Positions 16,458 to 24,198 are shown, counted from the first letter of the stretch. The stretch: 64,000 nt of DNA from Silvimonas iriomotensis (GCF_014645535.1 NZ_BMLX01000005.1:62001-126000); one strand, 5' to 3'. Notes: generated by a model not told the origin, from the letters alone. Program-made: numbers and translations.

Positions 16458-17180
16458 CTCTTAGTCCTCCCGAAAGAAACGGAAATGGACGTCCTGTGGC
16501 GCAAATTAAACGCGCCGGGGATGCCCGCTGTCAAACAATGCTTTTATTTTAAAATCATTAAATCAATCAATTTTACCGATTTAATTTAAGGAAAATTGCC
16601 CTTACACTATTTTCTTGCAAGTCATAGAATCATTTTCTAAATAGCAATATGCCATTATGTCGCAGCATCTCTCAAAAATCCTTACAAGTAACAAACAAAT
16701 TCGAACCATAATAGCGGCAATTTTCTGCGTTACATTTTTTCCTAAATAGCAAATTGCCATTTACGGCTAAAACCCCCATAAACATTAACTCTTTTAGTCC
16801 GAATTACAAATGTTTTTCTTTTGTTACTGGTTGCAGGTAAGTTGCAATGTATTCAATTAAATACATAAAATCAGTGCAAGAATTTATTTCGCACACGAGA
16901 AAATTTGACAGATACTGAAAGCATCAGTCACTGCTACCAGCTGATCTTGCATCACTTTGCGAAACAAACTGGCATTCGACAGGCGGTCATTTTTCAAGGA
17001 CGAGCGAGATAACAGGTCAAAGCCTAGGCAAACCCCTTCCAATATGGGATGACCTGGACTAGCTCAGGGTGTTTTGCTCCCTTTTTCCCTCGCTTCTCCT
17101 CTCGCTTCCAGAGCGTCGATTAAAACCCTGGATCACGCGCCAGTCGGTGCCGTTGCTCCAAGCGCCCCAGGCCCGATTTC
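16458..17180. other. AT-rich gene-poor stretch of the transposon right arm
   Basis: About 720 bp without a supportable gene. It has a strongly AT-rich core (16540-16920) holding the two 21-22-bp repeats. The GC-richer 17040-17180 segment shows nothing recognisable. Confidence 0.6.
16637..16763 (+). repeat. Two near-identical 21-22-bp direct repeats
   Basis: CTAAATAGCAATATGCCATT (16637-16656) recurs as CTAAATAGCAAATTGCCATT (16742-16761) 105 bp later. They lie upstream of the AlpA-like gene and are likely operator or accessory-protein sites. Confidence 0.5.
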
Positions 17181-17251
17181 CAGTCTCAACTTTAGGCTTC
17201 GATAAATCTCATCTTTTGGCTTAAAAATCCCAACATCTCCGGAAATAAACA
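17180..17251 (-). repeat. Right-end transposase-site repeats of the Tn7-like element
   Basis: Three contiguous motifs with TCYCA cores at 17184, 17207 and 17228 (spacing 23 and 21 bp): TCTCAACTTTAGGCTT, TCTCATCTTTTGGCTT and the diverged TCCCAACATCTCC. They run up to the terminal ACA at 17251. They are inverted relative to the left-end motifs. Confidence 0.68.
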
Positions 17252-17256
17252 GTACA
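17252..17256. repeat. Right target-site duplication GTACA
   Basis: Identical to 13702-13706 and directly abutting the ACA terminus. Removing 13707-17256 restores a continuous host intergenic sequence upstream of the glyoxalase-fold gene. Confidence 0.8.
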
Positions 17257-17285
17257 TTCAGCGCAAAAGATGACCTGGCTCCACA

Positions 17286-17309
17286 CTACTGACAGAATGG
17301 TGTCAGTAG
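17286..17309. promoter_or_regulatory. 9-bp inverted repeat upstream of the VOC-WYL pair
   Basis: CTACTGACA (17286-17294) and TGTCAGTAG (17301-17309) are perfect inverted arms with a 6-bp spacer, 65-88 bp before the VOC gene start. It is a good candidate operator for the downstream WYL regulator. Confidence 0.5.
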
Positions 17310-17373
17310 CCCCCGCGTACATTGCACCTCACGCCACCCCGGCGTCATACCAATGCACTCAGGAGACTCGATC

Positions 17374-17757
17374 ATGGACACCATTCAAAATCCGTTCTGC
17401 TGGACTGAAATTGCTGTTGCCGACATGGAGCGTGCCGTGCGTTTTTACGAAGCCGTGTTCAACACCCATCTCAAGCGTGAACGCTTTGGCGACTCTGACC
17501 AGGCCATTTTCCCGCATGCCGAAGACCAGCCGGGCGGTGCGCTGTTCAAGGCGGCGCACATGCAGCCGGGCGCCAGCGGCACACGCGCTTATCTGAACGT
17601 GGGCACGGAAAAGCTCGACACCGTGCTGGGCCGGGTGGAACGCGCGGGCGGCAAGATGGATTTCCCGGTGGTGTTTCTGGGCGATTGCATTGGTTACATT
17701 GCCGGCATGGTTGATTCAGAAGGCAACCGCGTTGGCCTTTTCTCTCACGCGGGTTAA
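17374..17757 (+). CDS. VOC (glyoxalase/bleomycin-resistance fold) family protein
   Basis: 127 aa, one VOC module: FCWTEIAVADMERAVRFYEA at the start of the first beta-alpha-beta unit, GTRAYLNVGTEKLDTVLGRV in the second, and GYIAGMVDSEGNRVGLFSH with the terminal Asp-Ser/Glu. AGGAGA lies 8 bp before the ATG. The substrate is unknown. It is followed 12 bp later by a WYL regulator, probably co-transcribed, so the enzyme is likely under its control. Confidence 0.92.
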   Translation: MDTIQNPFCWTEIAVADMERAVRFYEAVFNTHLKRERFGDSDQAIFPHAEDQPGGALFKAAHMQPGASGTRAYLNVGTEKLDTVLGRVERAGGKMDFPVVFLGDCIGYIAGMVDSEGNRVGLFSHAG

Positions 17758-17769
17758 CCAGGGCACCCC

Positions 17770-18465
17770 ATGCGCCGCGCAGACAGACTCTTCCAGATTG
17801 TGCAGTTCCTGCGCGGCCGGCGGCTGACCACCGCACGCTGGCTGGCAGAGAAACTGGAAGTCTCGGAGCGCACAATCTATCGCGATATCCAGGATTTGAT
17901 GGCCTCTGGCGTGCCTATTGATGGCGAGGCCGGCATGGGCTACGTGCTGCATAAAACGTACGACATGCCGCCCTTGATGTTTGATCAGGAAGAAATCGAA
18001 GCCGTCACCATCGGCCTGCGGATGGTGCGCTCCTGGGGCGGCAACCGGCTGGAACGCGCCGCCATCCGCGCCCAGGCCAAGATCAACGGCGCCCTGCCAC
18101 TGGATTTGCGCCGCCGCTTTGGCCGGGTGTCTTTGTATTCGCCGGGCTGGACCAAACCGTTTTCGGGTGAGTTCTTTGATCTGATCCACGCCGCGATCGG
18201 CACCAACCAGGTGCTGCAGATGGATTACTGCCGGCTCGATAGCGAGGAAAGCGAACAGCGCCATATCTGGCCACTGGGCCTGTTCTTCTGGGGTGCCAAG
18301 TGGACGCTGGTGGCCTGGTGTGAAAAGCGGGTGGATTTCCGCACATTCCGGCTGGACCGGATTACCGCCTTGCAGCCGGCGGACCGGGCGTTCATCCCGC
18401 ACCGGGAACGCGATCTGGATGCGTATTTCAAGTCTGCGGGCGTGCCGGCGGATGTGGATGAGTGA
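17770..18465 (+). CDS. WYL-domain transcriptional regulator (YafY family)
   Basis: 231 aa. The N-terminal DeoR/HTH_11 domain reads MRRADRLFQIVQFLRGRRLT, then EKLEVSERTIYRDIQDLMAS. The WYL domain follows (VLQMDYCRLDSEESEQRHIW, then KWTLVAWCEKRVDFRTFRLD). The stop TGA at 18463-18465 overlaps the first heptamer of the adjacent repeat array. It likely binds 17286-17309 and senses a small effector. Confidence 0.93.
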   Translation: MRRADRLFQIVQFLRGRRLTTARWLAEKLEVSERTIYRDIQDLMASGVPIDGEAGMGYVLHKTYDMPPLMFDQEEIEAVTIGLRMVRSWGGNRLERAAIRAQAKINGALPLDLRRRFGRVSLYSPGWTKPFSGEFFDLIHAAIGTNQVLQMDYCRLDSEESEQRHIWPLGLFFWGAKWTLVAWCEKRVDFRTFRLDRITALQPADRAFIPHRERDLDAYFKSAGVPADVDE

Positions 18466-18814
18466 GGTGTGAGGTGTGAGGTGTGCAGAGTGCAAATGCC
18501 GGTCTGCCAGATGCAACTACTCTTTTACACACACCACCACTTCGTCATTCCTGACCTCGGCGGCCCCCTTGGCCGGAATCCAGGCGCAAATAGGTGTGCC
18601 GAAGGCACGGAAAATGGTTTGCCAGCTAAAGCCCACCTGCGGTGGGCGTGCTGGATTCCTGCCTTCGCAGGAATGACGAACCAGGGGTATGCACGCCTCC
18701 CCCTCCTCACTCCTCACTCCTCACTCCTCACTCCTCACTCCTCACTCCTCACTCCTCACTCCTCACTCCTCACTCCTCACTCCTCACACCTCACACCTCA
18801 CTCCTCACTCCTCA
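18464..18814. repeat. Heptamer-repeat element, copy 1
   Basis: Layout: 3 units of GAGGTGT (18464-18484); a conserved 58-bp flank; a palindrome-bounded 71-bp core (18582-18652); a conserved right flank; and 16 units of CTCCTCA/CACCTCA (18703-18814). Its flanks match copy 2 (21555-21934) in the same orientation, but the core is inverted. The GA-rich strand carries TGA in every reading frame. The complementary strand is open and encodes only LLTPHSS-type repeats, which I do not regard as protein. Confidence 0.85.
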
Positions 18815-18861
18815 CATCCCCGCCCGCTCCCCTTGCCCCGCCCGGCCTCAATCCCGCATAA

Positions 18862-18876
18862 TGCAACATTATTGCA
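18862..18876. promoter_or_regulatory. Candidate Zur box
   Basis: TGCAACATTATTGCA is a 15-bp palindrome (TGCAA-N5-TTGCA) located 20 bp before the first gene of the zinc uptake operon. Length and symmetry fit Zur operators of proteobacteria. The exact sequence differs from published consensus forms. Confidence 0.5.
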
Positions 18877-18895
18877 ATTAAGCCATTCCGGTTCG

Positions 18896-19066
18896 ATGTC
18901 CCACCAACATACCCACGATCACTCGCATGCCCACGCGCATAGCCATGCTGCGCCCGCCAGACCGGGCCTGCCTGCCCGTCTGTTTGCTTCCAGCGCTGGC
19001 CAGCGATTGCTGATTGCGCTGGTGCCGCTGGCGCTGGTGTGGTTGATGACCTGGTGGGCCATGTAA
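18896..19066 (+). CDS. Small His-rich membrane peptide heading the zinc operon
   Basis: 56 aa. Residues 3-17 carry His at every second position (MSHQHTHDHSHAHAHSH), then a Pro/Ala linker and a single C-terminal membrane helix (LLIALVPLALVWLMTWW). Its TAA is followed directly by the znuC ATG. The His tract is an obvious Zn-binding segment. The associated ZnuA lacks the His-rich loop common in the family, so this peptide may take over metal capture or sensing (inference). The Shine-Dalgarno is weak. Confidence 0.65.
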   Translation: MSHQHTHDHSHAHAHSHAAPARPGLPARLFASSAGQRLLIALVPLALVWLMTWWAM

Positions 19067-19783
19067 ATGATCCGGCTGGATGACATCACCGTTTGCTATC
19101 GCAAACACCCGGCAGTGCATCATGTCAGTGGCACGTTCACAGCCGGTGGGCTGACCGCCGTGGTGGGCCCCAACGGCGCAGGCAAGACTACGCTGCTCAA
19201 GGCAGTCACCGGTTTGCAGCCGTTGACCACGGGCAAGATCACCGCAGACGGGGCGATTGCCTATCTGCCGCAACTGGCAGAGCTGGATCGCCAGTTTCCG
19301 CTGACGGTCAATGAGCTGGTCCTGTCTGGCGCGTGGAAACGCAAGGGCGGGTTCTCCAGCCTGGCGGGCGATGAATCCACCCGTACGCAAGCGGCGCTGG
19401 ATCGGGTTGGCCTCTCCGGGTTTGGCGAGCGTCCGATCAGCACGCTGTCTGGCGGCCAGTTGCAACGCGCCCGCTTTGCGCGCCTTCTGGTGCAGGACAC
19501 GCCCATCATCTTGCTGGACGAACCCTTCAACAATATCGATACCCGCACGCGCGATACGCTGCTGCATATCCTGGAACACTGGCGCGATGAATCGCGCACC
19601 GTGGCCGTGGTCGTGCACGACATGGGCATCGCGCACTCGCATTTCCCTGAAACCCTGTTGCTGGCGCATGAAGTGATTGCCTGGGGCCCGACCGCCACCA
19701 CGCTGGACCCGGCCAATCTGGATCGCGCGCAGCAAATGACCGAATACTGGCAAAACGATGCCCCCTGGTGTGCCCGCCCATGA
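19067..19783 (+). CDS. znuC: Zinc ABC transporter ATP-binding protein
   Basis: 238 aa ATPase of the Zn/Mn importer family. Walker A is GPNGAGKTTLLKAV, the signature is LSGGQLQRARFARLL, Walker B is IILLDEPFNN, and the H-loop is VAVVVHDMG. A Gln-loop (YLPQLAELDRQFPLTVNEL) is typical of metal-uptake ATPases. It overlaps the permease start (ATGA). Zn rather than Mn is inferred from the His-rich leader gene and the Zur-like site. Confidence 0.92.
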   Translation: MIRLDDITVCYRKHPAVHHVSGTFTAGGLTAVVGPNGAGKTTLLKAVTGLQPLTTGKITADGAIAYLPQLAELDRQFPLTVNELVLSGAWKRKGGFSSLAGDESTRTQAALDRVGLSGFGERPISTLSGGQLQRARFARLLVQDTPIILLDEPFNNIDTRTRDTLLHILEHWRDESRTVAVVVHDMGIAHSHFPETLLLAHEVIAWGPTATTLDPANLDRAQQMTEYWQNDAPWCARP

Positions 19784-20649
19784 CCCTCAATGAATTGTTG
19801 ATTGCACCGGTCACGGACTTTGCCTTCATGCGCCGCGCACTGGCCGGTTGCGTGGCGCTGGCCACGGGTTGCGCCCCCATGGGCGTGATGCTGGTGTTGC
19901 GCCGCATGAGCCTGATGGGCGATGCGCTCTCTCACGCCGTGCTGCCAGGCGCGGCGGTCGGCTTTATTTTTGGCGGTTTCGCCCTGCCCTGGCTGGCCGG
20001 TGGCGGTATTGCGGCCGGTTTGCTGGTGGCGCTGCTGGCGGGTCTGGCCAGCCGTTTTACCAGCCTGAATGAAGACGCCAGTTTTGCCGGCTTCTATCTG
20101 GTATCGCTGGCGGTTGGCGTGGTGCTGGTGTCACGCTGGGGCAGCAATGTCGATCTGATCCATCTCTTGTTTGGTTCCGTATTGGCCATTGATGACCCGG
20201 CGCTGCTGCTGCTGGCCTCCATCACCACCCTCACCCTGCTGTGGCTGGCCATCAATTACCGCGGCGTGATTCTGGAATGCGTTGATCCCGGCTATCTGGC
20301 CGTCAATGGCGGGCGCGGCAGTCGTTACCACCTGGGTTTGATGGTGCTGACCGTGTTCAACCTCGTCGCCGGTTTCCAGGCCATGGGCACGCTGATGGCC
20401 GTGGGCATGATGATGCTGCCCGCCACCATCGCCCGCTTGTGGGCCGACACCCTGGCCGGTTTGCTGCTGGCCGCCTGGTTGTCTGGCCTTGCTGCCAGCG
20501 TGGTCGGGCTGTTGTTGTCGTATCACCTTAACCTGCCGTCCGGCCCGGCCATTGTGCTGGTGGCGGGCGTGCTGTATCTGCTGTCGTTGTGGCTGGCACC
20601 GCATGGCTGGCTGGGCCGCCGCGCCAGCAAGACTCATCTGCAACATTAA
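19780..20649 (+). CDS. znuB: Zinc ABC transporter permease
   Basis: 289-aa ABC-3 family permease with about eight hydrophobic segments. The family motif LRRMSLMGDALSHAVLPGAA contains the conserved Gly/Ser/His region. The ATG at 19780 overlaps the znuC stop, so I prefer it to upstream in-frame starts. Confidence 0.93.
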   Translation: MTLNELLIAPVTDFAFMRRALAGCVALATGCAPMGVMLVLRRMSLMGDALSHAVLPGAAVGFIFGGFALPWLAGGGIAAGLLVALLAGLASRFTSLNEDASFAGFYLVSLAVGVVLVSRWGSNVDLIHLLFGSVLAIDDPALLLLASITTLTLLWLAINYRGVILECVDPGYLAVNGGRGSRYHLGLMVLTVFNLVAGFQAMGTLMAVGMMMLPATIARLWADTLAGLLLAAWLSGLAASVVGLLLSYHLNLPSGPAIVLVAGVLYLLSLWLAPHGWLGRRASKTHLQH

Positions 20650-20665
20650 GCTTCAAGGAAACCCC

Positions 20666-21556
20666 ATGCCGCGTCTGTTCCGTAGTCTTGCCCTGCTCTG
20701 CCTGATGGCCTTGTCCGGCCTGGCTGGCGCGGCAGATCGCCTGCCGGTGGCGGTGAGTTTCTCGGTACTGGGCGATCTGGTGCGGCAGGTTGGCGGCGAG
20801 CGCATCACCACCGTGCAACTGGTCGGCCCGGATGAAGACGCGCACGTTTACCAGCCCACACCTGGCGCCATTGCCGATGTCTCACGCACGAAGCTGTTCT
20901 TTGTGAATGGTCTGGGCCTGGAAGGCTGGCTGACCCGCCTGCAACAGGCCGCTAGTTATAAAGGCCAGGTGATCACCGTCAACCAGGGCGGCGAAGCGCT
21001 GACCATGACTGAAGACGGCAAACGCGTTACCGACCCGCACACCTGGCAAGACCCGGCCCGCGTGAAAGGCATGGTAGAGGTCATCACCAAGGCGCTGGCC
21101 AGTGCCGACCCGGCCGGCAGCGCTTACTACCGCCAGCGTGCTGATGCGTATCAAAAACAACTGGATGACCTGGCCAGCTGGGCCACCACCCAGTTCAACA
21201 CCATCCCCGCCGGCAAGCGCGTGATCCTGACCTCGCATGATGCCTTTGGTTATCTGGGCCACCGTTTTGGCGTGAAAATTCTGGCCCCGCAAGGTGTCTC
21301 GACCGACGCTGAACCCAGCGCCAAAGAAGTGGGCGATCTGGTCCGCCAGATCCGCAGCAGCGGCATCCGTGCGGTGTTCATGGAGAACATCAGCAATCCG
21401 AAAATGGTGCAGCAGATTGCCGCTGAAACCGGCACCACCGCCACGGCCCGGCTGTATTCAGATGCGCTGTCCAAAGACGGCAGTGCAGATACTTATCTGA
21501 AAATGTACCGGCACAATGTGACTGCGCTGGTGGCGGGGATGAAGCTGAACAAGTGA
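20666..21556 (+). CDS. znuA: Zinc ABC transporter periplasmic binding protein
   Basis: 296 aa with Sec signal peptide (MPRLFRSLALLCLMALSGLAG). Metal ligands expected of the cluster 9 family are visible: His in DAHVYQPTP, His in DPHTWQDP, His in LTSHDAFGYL and Asp in LYSDALSKDG. The usual His/Asp-rich flexible loop is absent. AAGGAA precedes the ATG. Its stop codon overlaps the first heptamer of repeat element copy 2. Confidence 0.92.
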   Translation: MPRLFRSLALLCLMALSGLAGAADRLPVAVSFSVLGDLVRQVGGERITTVQLVGPDEDAHVYQPTPGAIADVSRTKLFFVNGLGLEGWLTRLQQAASYKGQVITVNQGGEALTMTEDGKRVTDPHTWQDPARVKGMVEVITKALASADPAGSAYYRQRADAYQKQLDDLASWATTQFNTIPAGKRVILTSHDAFGYLGHRFGVKILAPQGVSTDAEPSAKEVGDLVRQIRSSGIRAVFMENISNPKMVQQIAAETGTTATARLYSDALSKDGSADTYLKMYRHNVTALVAGMKLNK

Positions 21557-21934
21557 GGTGTGAGGTGTGAGGTGTGAGGTGTGAGGTGTGAGGTGTGAGG
21601 TGTGAGGTGTGAGGTGTGAGGTGTGCAGAGTGTAAATGCCGGTCTGCCAAGTGCAACTACTCTTTTACCCACACCGCAACTTCGTCATTCCTGCGCAGGC
21701 AGGAATCCAACACGCCCACCGCAGGTGGGCTTTACCTGGCAAACCAGTTTCAGTGCCTTCGGCACACCTATTTGCGCCTGGATTCCTGCCTTCGCAGGAA
21801 TGACGAGTCAAAGGTATGCACGCCTCCCCCTCCTCACTCCTCACTCCTCACTCCTCACTCCTCACTCCTCACTCCTCACTCCTCACTCCTCACTCCTCAC
21901 TCCTCACTCCTCACTCCTCACTCCTCACTCCTCA
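21555..21934. repeat. Heptamer-repeat element, copy 2
   Basis: 10 units of GAGGTGT (21555-21624), a conserved left flank, then a 71-bp core (21709-21779) bounded by 26-bp inverted repeats at 21683-21708 and 21780-21805 (25/26 match), a right flank, and 15 units of CTCCTCA (21830-21934). The core matches the reverse complement of the copy 1 core at 67 of 71 positions, while the flanks match in the forward direction. It fills the whole gap between the convergent znuA and mocR genes and supplies both stop codons. Confidence 0.88.
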
Positions 21935-23361
21935 TCCCGCAACACCCCACGCACCGTTCCGATCAGCCGCCTGGCCTCAAACTTGATCTCTTCATGATTG
22001 AGCCCGGCAAAACCCAGCATCCAGCCTTCTACTGTTTGCGGCCCCAGATGAGCGCTGTGCAGATCACGCAGTTGTGTGCCGGCTTGCCGCACCGCCGGGG
22101 TCAGCAGGGCTTCATGGCCGGTTGGCAGCAAGCCGGCGCATTGCAGGCCGCTGTCATAGCCCACCAGTTGCAATTTATCCGCCAGCGGCGCCAGCTCTTC
22201 CAGCAGGCAATCGCGGCGGCTGCGGTACAGCAGGCGCATGCGGCGCAAGTGGGCGCCAAAATGGCCCTGGCTGATAAAGTCGGCGGTCACGGCTTGCTGC
22301 ACATAGCTGCTATGACCGTCACACGCGCGGCGGGCGCTGGTCAGTGCGGGCATCAACGATTCTGGCGCGACCACGTACGCCAGCCGAAGCCCGGGGAACA
22401 GCACCTTGCTGAACGTCCCCACGTACAGCACACAACCGGCGTCATCCAGCCCCTGCATCGCCGGTAGCGGCTTGTGGTCGTACTGGTATTCACCGTCGTA
22501 GTCGTCTTCCACAATCCAGGCCTTGTGCTGGCGTGCCAGCGCCAGCAGCGCCATCCGGCGGGTAAGCGACAGCCGCATGCCCAGCGGGTACTGGTGCGAT
22601 GGCGTGACGTAGATCATGCGCGGTGACGGCAAACTGCGGTCGCCTTGCCAGGCCAGACCTTCTTCATCCAGCGGTACGGGCTGCAATCTGGCCCCGGCCG
22701 CCTGCAGTGCCGCCCGCGCGCCGTGGTAGCCCGGGTCTTCCACCCAGGCGGTGTCGCCGGCATCCAGGAGGGTCAGTGCCAGCAACTGCAAGGCTTGCTG
22801 AGAGCTGGCCAGGATCATCACTTGCCCGGCATGGCAACGCACCCCGCGCGATTGCGCCAGATACGCAGCAATGGCCTGACGCAAGGGCAGATAGCCTTGC
22901 GGATCGCCGTATTCCATCAGCGCGTTGTGGCCGGACAGGCGCAAGACGCGGGCCTGCAGGCCGTTCCAGATCTCATGGGGAAACGCGCGCATATCCGGAA
23001 TACACGCCCGCAGCCCGGCGTTGCCTTCTGCCTTGAGGGTGGTGCGCTGCATGGACAAACCGCGCTGCGACGGCCCGGCGATAGCGGCCCCGCCAGAGGG
23101 TCTGGCCGGAAAGCGCGCCAGCACATCAATCGCCACAAACGTGCCGGCGCCAACCTTGCGGCTGACATAGCCTTCGGCCTCCAGCCTGGCGTAGGCGGCC
23201 TCTACGGTCACCCGGGCCACGCCCAGCTCGGTCGCCAGCGCACGTGACGCCGGCAAACGCTGGCCTACACCAAGATTGCCTTGCAGGATTTGCGCCCTGA
23301 CCTGGCGGCAAACCAGTTCTTGTAACGACACGCCGGCGGCGTTCTGGGTGAGTAGCGACAT
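21925..23361 (-). CDS. MocR-type GntR/aminotransferase regulator (PdxR-like)
   Basis: 478 aa. The N-terminal GntR winged helix reads LQELVCRQVRAQILQGNLGV, then RALATELGVARVTVEAAYAR. The C-terminal domain is fold-type I aminotransferase with SSQQALQLLA, EDPGYHGAR, VTPSHQYPLG and EDDYDGEYQYD, plus the PLP lysine in YVGTFSKVLFPGLRLAY. Members use PLP as effector and usually control the divergent gene, here an acetyltransferase. The final Glu-Glu-stop is encoded inside the CTCCTCA array. Confidence 0.93.
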   Translation of the reverse strand: MSLLTQNAAGVSLQELVCRQVRAQILQGNLGVGQRLPASRALATELGVARVTVEAAYARLEAEGYVSRKVGAGTFVAIDVLARFPARPSGGAAIAGPSQRGLSMQRTTLKAEGNAGLRACIPDMRAFPHEIWNGLQARVLRLSGHNALMEYGDPQGYLPLRQAIAAYLAQSRGVRCHAGQVMILASSQQALQLLALTLLDAGDTAWVEDPGYHGARAALQAAGARLQPVPLDEEGLAWQGDRSLPSPRMIYVTPSHQYPLGMRLSLTRRMALLALARQHKAWIVEDDYDGEYQYDHKPLPAMQGLDDAGCVLYVGTFSKVLFPGLRLAYVVAPESLMPALTSARRACDGHSSYVQQAVTADFISQGHFGAHLRRMRLLYRSRRDCLLEELAPLADKLQLVGYDSGLQCAGLLPTGHEALLTPAVRQAGTQLRDLHSAHLGPQTVEGWMLGFAGLNHEEIKFEARRLIGTVRGVLRDEE

Positions 23362-23370
23362 TGGCCTTAT

Positions 23371-23387
23371 CCATTCATGGTTAATGG
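23371..23387. promoter_or_regulatory. Candidate MocR operator in divergent promoter
   Basis: CCATTCATGGTTAATGG contains CCATT/AATGG inverted ends and an ATGG direct repeat, in the short gap between mocR and the divergent acetyltransferase. Confidence 0.35.
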
Positions 23388-23450
23388 CATCATATGAAAG
23401 ACCATTTTCACCCTAAACTGATGCCGTCACCAACCCCGCGGACCAAAACA

Positions 23451-24179
23451 ATGCAAACATGGCAAAACGATCTGGGTCAGCCCCTGGGCGAGCCCCTGCC
23501 AGGCTGGACCATGCCGCCGTTCCCGCCGCAGCAGACCCTTAGCGGTTTTGGCTGCCGGCTGGAGCCCTTGAACCCGGCAAAACACGGCAATGATTTGTGG
23601 GAAGCCTTCAGCGCCGATACCGACGGCCGGATGTGGACGTATCTCACGGTCGGGCCGTTTGCCCGCCAGGCCGACCTGGACGGCTGGCTGCAACAACTGG
23701 CCAGCAAGCCCGATCCGCAACCGTACGCCATTGTCGACGCCGAAACCGGCAAGACGCACGGTCTGATCTGCTATCTGCGCATTGCGCCGGAATCGGCCAG
23801 CATTGAAGTGGGCTGGGTGACGTTCTCTCCGCTCCTGCAACAGACCACGCTGGCCACGGCAGCCCAGTTTTTGCTGATGCGCAATGCGTTTGCGCTGGGC
23901 TACCGGCGCTATGAATGGAAGTGCAACGTGCTCAATATCCCGTCGCACAAGGCGGCAGAACGCCTGGGGTTTACTTTTGAAGGGATTTTCCGCCAGGCCA
24001 CCATCAACAAGGGCCGCAATCGCGATACCACCTGGCTGTCGATGCTGGATAAGGAATGGGCCAGGCTGGAACCGGCCTATCTGCAGTGGCTGGATGCAGA
24101 CAATTTTGATGCCGCTGGCCGGCAGCGGGTCAGCCTTTCTGCGCTGACGCGGGCAGCATTAGCCGACGCGGCAGCGTGA
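23451..24179 (+). CDS. GNAT family acetyltransferase (RimJ/RimL-like)
   Basis: 242 aa from the ATG at 23451; in-frame ATGs at 23394 and 23421 are closer to the promoter and cannot be excluded. GNAT features include CRLEPLNPAKHGNDLWEAF, IEVGWVTFSPLLQQTTLATA, and EWKCNVLNIPSHKAAERLGF, then FEGIFRQATINKGRNRDTTW. The last segment is the RimJ/L-type acetyl-CoA and acceptor region. Being divergent from a MocR regulator suggests control by a PLP-binding effector. Confidence 0.88.
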   Translation: MQTWQNDLGQPLGEPLPGWTMPPFPPQQTLSGFGCRLEPLNPAKHGNDLWEAFSADTDGRMWTYLTVGPFARQADLDGWLQQLASKPDPQPYAIVDAETGKTHGLICYLRIAPESASIEVGWVTFSPLLQQTTLATAAQFLLMRNAFALGYRRYEWKCNVLNIPSHKAAERLGFTFEGIFRQATINKGRNRDTTWLSMLDKEWARLEPAYLQWLDADNFDAAGRQRVSLSALTRAALADAAA

Positions 24180-24198
24180 GGGCAAGGTGTAAAAACCG

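Larger units (their letters stand above)
13707..17251. mobile_element. Decayed Tn7-like transposon, about 3.5 kb
   Basis: The element starts TGTTTTCTTCCG and, read from the other end, TGTTTATTTCCG, giving Tn7-type TGT...ACA termini flanked by GTACA duplications. Each end carries several copies of a roughly 18-23-bp motif (consensus about AGYCwAAARnTGRGA) in inverted orientation between ends, as expected for TnsB-binding sites. Inside are a TnsA-like endonuclease near the right end transcribed inward (the Tn7 arrangement), an AlpA-like regulator, an IS21 remnant and one membrane-protein cargo gene. TnsB, TnsC and target selectors are absent, so it is non-autonomous. AT-content is visibly higher than in flanking DNA. 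Confidence 0.78.

Noticed and set aside
18703-18814. CRISPR-like or coding array (LLTPHSS repeats) in the CTCCTCA tract
   Set aside because: The unit is 7 bp and contiguous with no spacers, and the peptide repeat arises in every frame of one strand simply because the heptamer lacks stops.
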